From Hadarchaeum sp964343275 (GTDB taxonomy: Archaea; Hadarchaeota; Hadarchaeia; Hadarchaeales; Hadarchaeaceae), in NCBI GenBank assembly GCA_964343275.1, contig CAYFIY010000002.1, positions 1 to 60,905 of the forward strand: a DNA stretch of 60,905 bases, written 5' to 3'. A model generated the notes under the pieces. The model was not told the DNA's origin. It searched no databases and worked only from the letters and a program-made list of their open reading frames with translations. Of the stretch, positions 17,144 through 26,210 are shown piece after piece. Made by a program: the position numbers and the translations under genes. Position 1 is the stretch's first letter, and every line of letters begins with the position of its first letter.

Positions 17144-18193
17144 TTGATCCAAAGTCACAGAAATTATGAACAAGCAGCTGAGAACTTAACAGAAGTTATA
17201 GGCCATACCCCATTGATAAAACTGAGTAGGATTACCAATCTCGCCCGCATGCCAAAACTGAAACTCTTCGGCAAAGCAGAATTCATGAACCCCTCTGGAA
17301 GTTTGAAAGACCGAATCCTAGTGAAAATCGTAAAGGATGCCATTGATAAAAAAAAGCTTCGAAAAGGTATGACTATTTTGGAGAGCACCACGGGAAATAC
17401 AGGAATATCCACTGCGATGATCGGCACCCGATTGGGTTTTCCAGTGGTCGTAGTCATGCCAAAAGGTATGAGTGAAGAAAGGATGAAGACCATCCAGGCT
17501 TTTGGTGCAAAGATAATAACGGTTCCTGGTGCTGAATCAGACGTTGACTTGGCGGTAAAACGGGCAAAAGAACTCGCAGAAAAGAAGCCAAAGAAGTACT
17601 TTGTAGTCGACCAGTTTAACAACCAGACTAACGTCCAAGCTCATTATGAGACTACAGGTCCTGAGATATGGAAGCAGGTCGGCGGTAAGCTGGACGCATT
17701 CGTTGCTACATTTGGAACAGGAGGCACCATTACCGGAGTGGGAAAATACTTGAAGAAAAAGAACCCAAAGATTAAAATTTATGCAGTTGAGCCTATTGAG
17801 TGCCCTGTTCTTTCAAAACAGCGCTGGGGAACCCACCCTATAGAGGGCATTGGGGATGGATTTATCCCATCCATTTTAAATCTGTCATTGCTCGACGGCG
17901 TCATCTTGGTTGACTCTGATAAAGTAATTTCGATGACTAAGCACATAGCCTGTGATGAAGGACTTTTCGTGGGGATTTCCAGCGGCGCCAATGTGGAGGC
18001 ATGCAAAAAATTGCATGTGCGCCATCCTGAGTTAAAGCGAATAGCTACGATGCTCAACGACCATGGTTTTCGCTATTTTTCAACTCGTCTCTTTGGGATG
18101 GTGAAGTCCGCGAGCGTTCCCGAACGTCCTCATCCAATCAATATCACGCCAGAACAAAGCAAGTTTTTGTCGGGACTTGAAGTTATAGAGTAG
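17144..18193 (+). CDS. Cysteine synthase family PLP enzyme (CysK-like)
   Basis: 349 residues of the fold-type II PLP family. The PLP lysine is in NPSGSLKDRI (about residue 53), the phosphate/substrate loops in ESTTGNTGIS and GTGGTITGVG, and FVGISSGAN near the C-terminus binds the PLP ring. It joins sulfide to O-acetylserine, O-phosphoserine or cystathionine-type substrates; the exact one cannot be read from sequence. The start TTG 17144 gives the family N-terminus (NLTEVIGHTPLIKL); an in-frame stop lies just upstream. Confidence 0.88.
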   Translation: MIQSHRNYEQAAENLTEVIGHTPLIKLSRITNLARMPKLKLFGKAEFMNPSGSLKDRILVKIVKDAIDKKKLRKGMTILESTTGNTGISTAMIGTRLGFPVVVVMPKGMSEERMKTIQAFGAKIITVPGAESDVDLAVKRAKELAEKKPKKYFVVDQFNNQTNVQAHYETTGPEIWKQVGGKLDAFVATFGTGGTITGVGKYLKKKNPKIKIYAVEPIECPVLSKQRWGTHPIEGIGDGFIPSILNLSLLDGVILVDSDKVISMTKHIACDEGLFVGISSGANVEACKKLHVRHPELKRIATMLNDHGFRYFSTRLFGMVKSASVPERPHPINITPEQSKFLSGLEVIE

Positions 18194-18220
18194 ACATGGA
18201 GAAACTTAGCTTTATTTAAC

Positions 18221-18505
18221 ATGGGCGAAGTTTTTATTGGTGATTACACCATAAGTGAAAAACTTGCCGAATCGCTCAGGACGCTTCTTGAAAAGGGGAT
18301 TGATTGGGAGAGAAAACCAACCATGTTCCCAGGAGTTTCCATTGTAAGGGCCACATCTTTCGAAAAATCACTGACAAGGTTGGTCTTCGAGATAAATCCG
18401 GTGAACGAGTCTGGCAAACACCATAGAAAAAGAGAATTTATCATCAGTAATCCCCGAGAGCTTAAAGAATTCAGGGAATTACTACATGGTGAGAAGCTTG
18501 ACTGA
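18221..18505 (+). CDS. Unknown 94-residue protein, with in-frame extension beyond its TGA
   Basis: A small soluble alpha/beta protein (MGEVFIGDYTISEKLAE... ending RELLHGEKLD); family not recognised. After the TGA at 18503-18505 the same frame stays open for 26 further codons that read like protein (LLEGVEINPKVAEMPKPDKK) and stop in an ATGA overlap with the helicase start at 18583. Thus the gene may be longer than its first stop, or a second tiny cistron may exist. It sits between cysteine synthase and the helicase, same strand. Confidence 0.6.
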   Translation: MGEVFIGDYTISEKLAESLRTLLEKGIDWERKPTMFPGVSIVRATSFEKSLTRLVFEINPVNESGKHHRKREFIISNPRELKEFRELLHGEKLD

Positions 18506-18508
18506 CTT

Positions 18509-18586
18509 TTGGAGGGCGTTGAAATAAACCCGAAAGTTGCTGAAATGCCCAAACCTGACAAGAAAGAGGATATTATAGAAATATGA
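18509..18586 (+). other. In-frame extension or separate 25-residue ORF coupled to the helicase
   Basis: Same frame as the 94-residue gene upstream, separated only by TGA (18503-18505) and one codon. Possible starts are TTG 18509 and ATG 18545, neither with a clear ribosome-binding site. Its TGA (18584-18586) overlaps the helicase ATG (18583), the normal form of translational coupling in this window, which suggests ribosomes do reach this stop. Confidence 0.4.
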
Positions 18587-20712
18587 GTAACATGAAAACG
18601 ATTAACCCCTTAGTGAAAGTGGAGGCCATAGAGGAGAGAGCTTACCAGTTTAGAATAGCTGAAGAAGCAACTAGGAGAAACACCATTGTCGTGCTTCCAA
18701 CTGCCCTCGGCAAGACAGTCATTGCGGCATTAGTTGCGTCTCATTTCCTCTACAATTATCAAGATCGGAAAGTACTAGTCATGGCACCGACCAGACCCCT
18801 TATCTTACAACACCGAGACACCTTCATGAAGCTCCTAAAGCTCAGGACCCAAGACGTTCAAGTCCTCACAGGAAAATACGACTCTATTTATAGATTACAC
18901 GCATGGCGAGGAAATCACAGAATTTATTTCGCCACGCCACAAGTGGTAAATAATGATTACCGTCACGGTATGAACCTAAAAGACTTCAGCTTGATGATCT
19001 TCGACGAATGCCATAGGGCCAGGAAAAACTATGCTTACACCCGCGTCGCCCAAGCCTATGTTAAAGACTCACCTTACCCGATAATCTTGGGCTTGACAGC
19101 TAGCCCGGGGGCAAACAAGGAGAGAGTTAGGGAAATATGTGAAGCACTATACATAGAGCGGGTTGAAGCTAAAACGGAGGATGATCCTGAAATCAAACCC
19201 TTCGTTAGTCCAACTACTATAGAGTGGAAGTTCGTCACGTTACCAGAAACTTACAGAGATGTGGAAGACGTTCTGAAGCGAATGCTTGAGGGGCGGCTCC
19301 GGAGGCTGTCTGCATTGGGTGTAATCAGAAAAAATCCAAGGTTCATTTTTAGATACGACTTGCTAAAGGCAGGAGAGGAAATCAGGTGCATGATCGATAA
19401 AGCTTCGTTTGAAGGAGAACGGGGAAGATTATACGGAGTCTTGGTTTTACAATCGGCAGCGTTGACACTTTACCACGCCATCGAACTACTAGGGAGCCAG
19501 GGACCGTACACGCTTAAGCTCTTCTTGGAACGTATAAAGAAAAGCAATAGAACCAGCCACAAATCAATAGTTACTGAATTAATTCCCACCAGAGTTTACG
19601 AGACCCTAGAATCTGGCTCGTTAGGAGACCATCCCAAGGTGGATATATTGGAGAAATTTGTGCTTGAGCGACTAGCATCAAATCCTTCCTCCAAAATAAT
19701 TGTATTCACACAGTACAGAGATACATCCTCATTTTTAGCCTCAAAGTTATCGAGGCTTGGACTCCAGGCAGCGAGATTCATAGGACAGACCAATAGAGAG
19801 TGGGACTCGGGAATGACTCAGGATCAACAGGCTCTGTTATTGGAAAGATTCAGGTCTGGCGACATTAGAGTTTTGGTGGCAACCAGTATAGGGGAAGAAG
19901 GGCTTGACATACCCAGCGTCGACTTAGTGGTATTTTATGAGCCAGTCCCTAGCGAGATTCGATACATACAGAGAAAGGGAAGAACTGGGAGAAGGAGATT
20001 CGGTCGGGTTGTCATCTTGGCAGCTGAGGGAACATTGGACGTGGGTTACTTGAAAGCGAGCAGGAAAATGGCTGAGAAAATGAAGTGGATTGTAAAGAAG
20101 CTAAACGCGGAACTGAACCCAATAATCAGACTAGGTGCGCCACCAGAAATGAACATCATGCCCATGAAGACGATATTCGAGGCGGATACATTGGCACCAC
20201 AAACTTTACAGGTTCGTGGGCAGGGGCAATTGTTCGGGGTAGAAACAGACAACCGAGAGAAGGAGCAATTGCGTAGTTTTAATCGCGAGGTAAGAAAATT
20301 GGCTAAAAACATTCTCGCCTTGGTACTTAAGGTCGGAAGCGAAGGAACTTCTGTTCGAACGCTAACGACCGAGTTCGAGGAGGATGGGATAAACCCCGGG
20401 CTAATTTCAGCGGCTGTTAACAAACTTAATGATGAAAACCAGGTCAAAGTATTTGGCGGGAGAATTGTCCCTGCGGGCGTGACGTCTGGGACTAAAAAAG
20501 CTTCTCACTTCTTTGAGGTTGACAAGATTTTGTCTGGGAAGGCCATCTTATTGGTCGATGGAAAATGGCGTGCTGTTTTGACGCCCGACCAGTATGATGG
20601 ACCGAGACAATTACTCCGGAGGGGCAATAGCTTCAAGGCGATAGCTAAGTTATACAAGTTGGATGGTAAATTGCATGTGATAATCTATGCGATTGAATCT
20701 GCTTCCGTCTAA
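18583..20712 (+). CDS. Hef/FANCM-type superfamily 2 DNA helicase lacking the nuclease domain
   Basis: 709 residues. N-terminal SF2 helicase with VLPTALGKTV (motif I), DECH box (MIFDECHRARKNY), GLTASPG (motif III), ATSIGEEGLDIPSVDLV (motif V) and QRKGRTGRR (motif VI), plus the helical insertion between the two RecA domains typical of Hef/FANCM. Archaeal Hef normally continues into an XPF nuclease with GERKxxxD; that motif is absent. Instead residues about 560-709 carry a winged-helix-like segment (EGTSVRTLTTEFEEDGINPGL) and a small C-terminal domain. Expected role: remodelling stalled forks. Confidence 0.88.
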   Translation: MSNMKTINPLVKVEAIEERAYQFRIAEEATRRNTIVVLPTALGKTVIAALVASHFLYNYQDRKVLVMAPTRPLILQHRDTFMKLLKLRTQDVQVLTGKYDSIYRLHAWRGNHRIYFATPQVVNNDYRHGMNLKDFSLMIFDECHRARKNYAYTRVAQAYVKDSPYPIILGLTASPGANKERVREICEALYIERVEAKTEDDPEIKPFVSPTTIEWKFVTLPETYRDVEDVLKRMLEGRLRRLSALGVIRKNPRFIFRYDLLKAGEEIRCMIDKASFEGERGRLYGVLVLQSAALTLYHAIELLGSQGPYTLKLFLERIKKSNRTSHKSIVTELIPTRVYETLESGSLGDHPKVDILEKFVLERLASNPSSKIIVFTQYRDTSSFLASKLSRLGLQAARFIGQTNREWDSGMTQDQQALLLERFRSGDIRVLVATSIGEEGLDIPSVDLVVFYEPVPSEIRYIQRKGRTGRRRFGRVVILAAEGTLDVGYLKASRKMAEKMKWIVKKLNAELNPIIRLGAPPEMNIMPMKTIFEADTLAPQTLQVRGQGQLFGVETDNREKEQLRSFNREVRKLAKNILALVLKVGSEGTSVRTLTTEFEEDGINPGLISAAVNKLNDENQVKVFGGRIVPAGVTSGTKKASHFFEVDKILSGKAILLVDGKWRAVLTPDQYDGPRQLLRRGNSFKAIAKLYKLDGKLHVIIYAIESASV

Positions 20713-20722
20713 ACACATGATG

Positions 20723-22102
20723 CTATCTCCTTGTTTTATTTATTATTCCCCTAGCCGCGAGCAATCCCGTAGCAGCTGCAGTAACTATACCTCTAGATAA
20801 TCCAGCGCCATCCCCGGCCACAAAGATGTTTGGCACGCTCGTTTCCATGTATTGATTGATACTTATCTGCATGGCGTAGAGCTTCACTTCTGGGGCATAG
20901 AGCAGGGTCGATTCTGAGGCCACGCCTGGGACCACCTTATCCAAGCGCTCGAGACCTTCGAGAATATCGGTCACGATCCTACTGGGCAAAGCCATAGATA
21001 TATCGCCCGGTGTCACGCTTTTGAGTGTCGGTGAAACATGTCCCCTACTTATCCTCTCCCAGGTGGAGCGTCTGCCCATTCGTAAGTCTCCCATCCGCTG
21101 GAGTAAAGGTCGCCCTCCTCCTATCGTTGTCGCTAGAGAAGCAATCGACCTACCATAAGCATTGGTGTCGGTGACTGGTTGTGTGAGTCCTACGCGGACT
21201 AAGAAGGCAAAGTTTGTGTTTTTCGATTTTTTATCCCGAAGCGACTGTCCATTAACTCCCACGTGAGCATCATACCGCTCCTCCATTACCCACCCATCTG
21301 CATTGGTACAAAATGTGCGGACGAAATCGTCGAAGGTCTTGGTACGAATGTGGAATTTTGGGTCACGGTTCACACCCACCACAGGGGAATAAACGACTGC
21401 TGGAACCTCAACCCTAACGCCTATATCAACAGAACCATGGGTAAGCTTGACACCTAAAGCCCTAGCTTGTTCTGCGAACCAATCAGCACCAACTCTGCCA
21501 GGAGTGGCTAAGATATGGTCTGTTTTTAGTTTATTGCCCTTGATCCAGACCTCACCTTTCCCAATGCGATCGACCTTTGAGTTTAGAAGGAATTTTACAC
21601 CGCGCTTTTCGAGTTCCCGCCGCATTGAGTTTATGACATCGGGCAAGTACTCGCTTCCAATATGTCTTTGGAAAATCGGAATGAATCTAATTCCAGCTGC
21701 AGCTGCTCGACGAGTGAGATTATCTATGCCAACTGAGTTTTCCCCATATACCTCTTTTGGAGCCCCATGTTCAACAAAAATTTCGTCTACTTCTTTCACG
21801 AGTGACTCGGCTTTTTCTGTGGTTTTGGTGAGTTCGCTGAGGTTTCCACCTATATCATGCCTAAGGTTCAAAATGCCACTGGACATACCACCGGCACCAC
21901 CAAGTCCGGACATGATGTGGCATGGGACACATCCTATACATTTGCCGGTATTAATAGCCGGACAAACGCGCTTCTCAATTTTGTTCCCCCAGTCAACAAT
22001 GGTTACTGATAGCTTTGATTTTTTTGACAATTCGTGGGCCGCGAAAAGTCCAGCGGGTCCTGCGCCAACGATAAGAACATCTGTCGTGTAATCCCTCGAG
22101 TT
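20723..22102 (-). CDS. FAD-dependent dehydrogenase (COG2509 type), start codon missing
   Basis: The frame encodes a flavoprotein with dinucleotide-binding TDVLIVGAGPAGLFAAHEL at the N-terminus, a CIGCVPCHIM cysteine motif, and a C-terminal FAD motif (VPNIFVAGDGAGLSRGIVTAAATG). The frame opens at 22102 right after TAA 22105-22103 and contains no ATG/GTG/TTG before the FAD motif; the first TTG (22030) would delete it. A ribosome-binding site AAGGAGTGA (22119-22111) points to a start near 22106, where ATA stands in the neighbouring frame. Removing one base of the CCC run at 22093-22095 would join that ATA to the FAD motif. Function: NAD(P)-linked redox, substrate unknown. Confidence 0.85.
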   Translation of the reverse strand, partial: NSRDYTTDVLIVGAGPAGLFAAHELSKKSKLSVTIVDWGNKIEKRVCPAINTGKCIGCVPCHIMSGLGGAGGMSSGILNLRHDIGGNLSELTKTTEKAESLVKEVDEIFVEHGAPKEVYGENSVGIDNLTRRAAAAGIRFIPIFQRHIGSEYLPDVINSMRRELEKRGVKFLLNSKVDRIGKGEVWIKGNKLKTDHILATPGRVGADWFAEQARALGVKLTHGSVDIGVRVEVPAVVYSPVVGVNRDPKFHIRTKTFDDFVRTFCTNADGWVMEERYDAHVGVNGQSLRDKKSKNTNFAFLVRVGLTQPVTDTNAYGRSIASLATTIGGGRPLLQRMGDLRMGRRSTWERISRGHVSPTLKSVTPGDISMALPSRIVTDILEGLERLDKVVPGVASESTLLYAPEVKLYAMQISINQYMETSVPNIFVAGDGAGLSRGIVTAAATGLLAARGIINKTRR

Positions 22103-22117
22103 TTATGCTTTCACTCC

Positions 22118-22921
22118 TTAAAAGCCTTTAGAAAAGGGGGACCTGGATTTTTTTAACCCGCGTATTTTACCCAAGAACGTTCCATCTAGAAGATACGCCT
22201 CGGCTTCATCGATCTTTACTGCGCCTGATTTGAACATCGGGCCTATAAGTTCTCGAGATATATTTCGGTTAACTGCTGCACCTCCAATAAGTTCGTTGAA
22301 AGCTGGGACAACAAGCAGGTAGGGCATGCTCTGCTTTATGTAAGTTTTAAGCTTTTTGGGAAATTTTTTAGCATCCAGCTTAGCGCGAAGCCATATGGGC
22401 TCGACAGACCTACCTCCAAGATCGTCGCTGAATTCTATCGCCAGGTGATTATGCCCCGAGACGATTAATTCTGTGTTAAGCAGCTCTGGTGCTGGCCAAG
22501 TATGCCCATGCATGAGACCAATGCGACCACTTTTTCCAAGAACTAAGCCATGAGAGTCATGGATGATGACCTCAGGAGGGATCATGCCCTCGAGATATCC
22601 ATCATGATTTCCCCGCACGATATCAATCTTTACCAACTTGACCAACTGCTCGAAGAATTTCGGAAGTTCTCTCCACTCGTGCCATGTGGTGATAGGTACG
22701 TTGTGTTTTACATCTCCAAGTATTACCAGCCGATCAACTCTTTGCCCTTCCAACAGCTCGATTAACTTGGTCCTCACCTTTGGCATCTGGCTAGGTAAAG
22801 AAATCCCTTTTTCAGCCAACTCGCTCTCTATTCCTAGGTGCAGATCGGAAACAACCATCGTGCGCTCCTTCGACACTTTCATCAGCAGAGCCGGAGACCC
22901 CAAAACTGGAACCACCTTCAT
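22118..22921 (-). CDS. Calcineurin-like metallophosphoesterase (COG1407)
   Basis: 267 residues from ATG 22921. Metal ligands are visible in VVSDLHLG (DxH), VILGDVKHN (GDxxH-like), VRGNHDG (GNHD), MHGHTWP and VSGHNHLA. This archaeal group resembles the phosphoesterase partner of large helicases; substrate unknown. The frame is open upstream to a TTG at 23005, but family members start just before the strand preceding ERTMVVSDLHLG, so the ATG is preferred. Its TAA lies inside the ribosome-binding site of the FAD dehydrogenase downstream. Confidence 0.87.
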   Translation of the reverse strand: MKVVPVLGSPALLMKVSKERTMVVSDLHLGIESELAEKGISLPSQMPKVRTKLIELLEGQRVDRLVILGDVKHNVPITTWHEWRELPKFFEQLVKLVKIDIVRGNHDGYLEGMIPPEVIIHDSHGLVLGKSGRIGLMHGHTWPAPELLNTELIVSGHNHLAIEFSDDLGGRSVEPIWLRAKLDAKKFPKKLKTYIKQSMPYLLVVPAFNELIGGAAVNRNISRELIGPMFKSGAVKIDEAEAYLLDGTFLGKIRGLKKSRSPFSKGF

Positions 22922-22952
22922 GAAAGAAAATTGATTTTCAACTGTTATAGAT

Positions 22953-23030
22953 TTAGCTTCTGGAGATATACACGAAGGTAAGCAACGCGCAACCCAAGAG
23001 TCCAATTATTATTCCCAGACCAGACATCAT
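22953..23030 (-). CDS. Possible 25-residue single-pass membrane peptide
   Basis: Between pelota and the phosphoesterase, on the same strand, ATGATG at 23030 opens a frame for MMSGLGIIIGLLGCALLTF followed by VYISRS: one hydrophobic helix with a short basic tail, ending in TAA. No clear ribosome-binding site. The composition is characteristic of genuine small membrane proteins, and it fills an otherwise empty 140-base gap in an operon. Confidence 0.42.
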   Translation of the reverse strand: MMSGLGIIIGLLGCALLTFVYISRS

Positions 23031-23060
23031 GTCGCGCCAAGAGAAACAAACAGAAGGTTA

Positions 23061-24128
23061 TTAAGAAATCCTAAACCTCAAAAGAGCGGCCAACCCACCT
23101 AGGGCTAGAAGCTGCTTTCCCGCATCATGTTCGGTACTTATTATGACAACTTCTGCCCGTATCTTTCTAGCCTCTTCGAGCAGGTGCTCGATATCTGCGC
23201 GGTTTGACCTCAGCAACACATCAGCCACGAGTAATTTTCCAATCGCGCCGACCGAGGCTGCATGCCTAATCTCTTTATGTCCGTAAGTTGCCAGCTCGCC
23301 TTGGGCTATTTCTCTCATGACCTGATCGATAAGAGAAGTTTCTAGAGATAGATGGTCATCTCGTGATATTTTTTCGACCATGCCGCGACGCACTATCTCG
23401 TAAAGACCAGCACGCCCACCGGAGCTGGCATCGCCAAGTCTGACACCGGCGGATAAATCGGGGAACTTTTCGCGCATGAATTCTGCAAAAGCTTCTTTGG
23501 TGAAGCCAGGACCAGCCACGATTGCAGTTCTAATATTTTCGCGGGAGATTATATCGTTCATCGCATCGGCCAACTTGTAAAAAAATTTTTTTTCCTCGGC
23601 GTCAATTTCAACACTGTACATTTTACCCATCTTTGAACGCGAGATCGTACCAAACTCGTCCAGGCCGTACTGTCGGACTATTGCTAAATCGGCAGAGGTA
23701 TCGTCGAGTGAAACGAGTAGGACACGCGGTCTACGGCTGGCTTGCACAGCTTCGCGTATTCTATGGAGCTCATCTGGCTTCCATTCTTTTGAAACGGATA
23801 GTACAGACCCAGGTTCGTAACTAAATGAATGATGTTTACCTATATCTGGTCCATGTACGATGGCGCCCAAGATGCGCAAACGGTTTGCGTATTTGTGGAA
23901 CTCGATGCCCTCGACTTTAACGGACAGAGTCACTCGCTTTTTCTTAAGCCGCTCTGGTCGAAGTTTATTATCTGGCTCCTGTTCGCGACGCCAAGTGAGA
24001 GAGGTGACTATATCTCCAGATCTGACCAAGTGCTGCAGGTGCCATAGGTCGTCTAACGTTTCCACGCATAACTTTATTTTTCCATGCTTCATATCTTTCT
24101 GAATCACTCGCAAGTTTATCTTCCCCAT
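23061..24128 (-). CDS. pelA: Pelota, mRNA surveillance and ribosome rescue factor
   Basis: 355 residues, the archaeal Dom34/Pelota protein, an eRF1 relative without the GGQ motif. N-terminal Sm-like domain (MGKINLRVIQKDMKHGKIKL), central eRF1-2-like domain (RRPRVLLVSLDDTSADLAIV) and C-terminal eRF1-3-like domain (GAIGKLLVADVLLR). It recognises stalled ribosomes and works with aEF1A-type and ABCE1 partners. Divergent from rimI across 46-60 bases. Confidence 0.96.
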   Translation of the reverse strand: MGKINLRVIQKDMKHGKIKLCVETLDDLWHLQHLVRSGDIVTSLTWRREQEPDNKLRPERLKKKRVTLSVKVEGIEFHKYANRLRILGAIVHGPDIGKHHSFSYEPGSVLSVSKEWKPDELHRIREAVQASRRPRVLLVSLDDTSADLAIVRQYGLDEFGTISRSKMGKMYSVEIDAEEKKFFYKLADAMNDIISRENIRTAIVAGPGFTKEAFAEFMREKFPDLSAGVRLGDASSGGRAGLYEIVRRGMVEKISRDDHLSLETSLIDQVMREIAQGELATYGHKEIRHAASVGAIGKLLVADVLLRSNRADIEHLLEEARKIRAEVVIISTEHDAGKQLLALGGLAALLRFRIS

Positions 24129-24189
24129 AAGGATCTGGCTGTTAGAAAATTATTTTACATGGTGAAACTTAAGCATGGTGAGGATTTCA

Positions 24190-24645
24190 ATGGTTACTCA
24201 AAGTCTAGTGAGAATCAGAGAACTGATGCCCGAAGATCTACAGGTAATTTTAGCCATTGAGTACAAGTGTTTTAAAGACCCATATCCGCTCGGGCTGCTA
24301 AAACGACTGCACATGATGTATCCAGACGGATTCCTTGTGGCAGATGCCGGAGGAATCGTAGTGGGTTACGTAATAGGGGTGGTGAGATGGGCCAACACTG
24401 GTCATGTGTTGGCCATTGGAGTCGACCCTGTTTATCAAAGACAGGGAGTGGGCGCGATGTTGATCAGAAAAATTATCACTGTTTTTGAAGGGAAGAAAGC
24501 AACGATCGCGAGACTTGAGGTGAGGAAGAGTAATATCGAGGCACAAAGTTTCTACAAGAAGCTAGGTTTCCTAGATCGGGAGGAGCTACCTTATTACTAT
24601 GAAGACGGCGAAACAGCAGTAGCCATGGAACTTGTTCTTAAGTAA
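24190..24645 (+). CDS. rimI: N-terminal alpha-acetyltransferase, RimI/Ard1 type
   Basis: About 151 residues of the GNAT fold: REL MPEDL N-terminus, GYVIGVV strand, acetyl-CoA loop VDPVYQRQGVGAMLI (Q-R-x-G-x-G), ARLEVRKSNIEAQSFYKKLGF, and C-terminal YYYEDGETAVAMEL. Archaeal members acetylate protein N-termini. Two in-frame ATGs exist; 24190 is preferred because GGTGAGG (24178-24184) precedes it by five bases, whereas ATG 24175 has a weaker site. Confidence 0.9.
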   Translation: MVTQSLVRIRELMPEDLQVILAIEYKCFKDPYPLGLLKRLHMMYPDGFLVADAGGIVVGYVIGVVRWANTGHVLAIGVDPVYQRQGVGAMLIRKIITVFEGKKATIARLEVRKSNIEAQSFYKKLGFLDREELPYYYEDGETAVAMELVLK

Positions 24646-25812
24646 CTAGTTCTTGGGTTTTAACCTTCGCAGCTCGTCAAGCGTCAGAACACGCATGTTC
24701 TTAGGAACATGTTCAACACGCGATCTTACCCCAACCGCATATTGGACATCCTTTCCTGCGGCCAAGTCTGCGAGTTCTTGAGTCACCACGCCATCGAAGA
24801 CTATTGCCATCACGTTTTGAGCCTTGGAAATCTTATCCTTAATATCCTTGACCTGAACCTCTTCTATTAACCCCAGTTTACCATCCAGCAGTTGGGCTCT
24901 TAGTGTACCACGCATCTTATTCATAGCGTTTTCTAGTTCCATGATTTCATTATTTTCAGTCTCGATACCCGCAGCTGGTCCGGAAGGCTTTTCCTTGACC
25001 TCTACCCTGGCTACGTCCGTTGGGACCTTATTGCGTAGAGCTTTGATTATCTCTTTTTTCGACAGGTCCTCGACGCCGCGACCGGAAGGTGGGCGGGCAA
25101 CAAAGTCGACTTCGCCAACTTGTAAAAGCTCCTTGAGGATAAGGTCACCGCCGCGGTCTCCATCGACAAAAGCGGTAACAGTTTTATCTCTAGTTAAGCC
25201 AATGACAGCCTTTGGCACACTGGTTCCTCCGATTCCAATAGAGTTTCGAACACCCGCCCTCAAGAGGTTCAGCACGTCCGCGCGTCCCTCGACTATTATA
25301 ATTGCATCTGAATCCTTAACACCTGGGCCGGTAGGTAATCCTTGATAATCGGAGATTTCATCAACACGCACTGACTCCATCACCTTCTCAGCTATCTCTT
25401 GAGTTTCTGGAGCCGTCTCCTCAAAAGCTCCCAAAAGCTCCTTGGCCCTTTCCACCACGAACTTCCGCTTCACGTCCCGCACATCCTCGATTCCTTCGAC
25501 TTTGATGGTTGCCTCACAGGGGCCCACACGATCTATCGTTTCGAGAGAGGCGGCGATTATCGAAGTTTCAACTCGGTCGAGGCTGGATGGGATGATAACT
25601 GTGCCAGAGGACTTCCCCTGAACTGATTTTATATCCACCCTAATCCTGTCTATCCTACCAGTTTTCAATAATTCCCTGAGATCCAACTCGTTTCCCAATA
25701 GACCTTCCGTCTGTCCAAAAACTGCACCTACGACATCTGGGCGCTCCACCACACCGTTTGCTTCGATCTTGGCATGGATTAGATACTTAGTCGTACCAAT
25801 ATCTTCACGCAT
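24646..25812 (-). CDS. dnaG: Archaeal DnaG-type primase / exosome-associated protein
   Basis: 388 residues from ATG 25812. The family N-terminus GTTKYLIHAKIEANGVVERPDVVGAVFG is present, then a central Toprim domain (IIVEGRADVLNLLRAG and AFVDGDRGGDLI with the metal-binding DxD). Archaeal DnaG joins the RNA exosome via Csl4 and can make short primers. A strong ribosome-binding site AAGGAGG (25820-25826) supports ATG 25812, though the frame upstream to GTG 25881 (LGEKSLQELVAEKLGKKEE) also looks coding. Confidence 0.94.
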   Translation of the reverse strand: MREDIGTTKYLIHAKIEANGVVERPDVVGAVFGQTEGLLGNELDLRELLKTGRIDRIRVDIKSVQGKSSGTVIIPSSLDRVETSIIAASLETIDRVGPCEATIKVEGIEDVRDVKRKFVVERAKELLGAFEETAPETQEIAEKVMESVRVDEISDYQGLPTGPGVKDSDAIIIVEGRADVLNLLRAGVRNSIGIGGTSVPKAVIGLTRDKTVTAFVDGDRGGDLILKELLQVGEVDFVARPPSGRGVEDLSKKEIIKALRNKVPTDVARVEVKEKPSGPAAGIETENNEIMELENAMNKMRGTLRAQLLDGKLGLIEEVQVKDIKDKISKAQNVMAIVFDGVVTQELADLAAGKDVQYAVGVRSRVEHVPKNMRVLTLDELRRLKPKN

Positions 25813-26210
25813 AGATAATTCCTCCTTTTTGCCGAGCTTTTCGGCCACTAACTCTTGCAAACTTTTTTCTCCCAAGGGCACCAGCCCTCAATGGGCCAGA
25901 ATTAGCTTGATAGTGATTCTGGCTGATTTGATGATTGATTTATTTACGTCGATATGTGTTTAAAAAGCTGACGCTTGGCCAGTAGTCCACAAAGTAAAAT
26001 TTTGTCAGATCATTTATTACTCATTAAGGGTGATTTACAAAGCGTCGGTTTTACTGATCCAAAACTCATTAAACAGTTGCTTCTGAATCGCCTAACGCCC
26101 CTAGGTAAATCAAGTTAATAAAAAGAAAATGTAAAATTATTGGTGTATCTTCGGTATAATAGGTTTCTTGATATCCCACAGCTTTTTTATCACCGAAAGG
26201 ACCGATTTTT
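25813..26210. other. Gene-free stretch upstream of dnaG
   Basis: About 400 bases with no supported gene. It contains the probable dnaG promoter (minus-strand TTTTTAAACA near 25957-25967) and AT-rich sequence. TATA-like elements at 26150-26160 (CGGTATAATAG) and 26180-26189 (GCTTTTTTAT) face the possible RNA at 26211. Confidence 0.4.

Noticed and set aside
25929..25971. C/D box guide RNA (TGATGA ... CTGA)
   Set aside because: Internal C'/D' boxes are missing and the terminal stem does not form; short matches are expected by chance.
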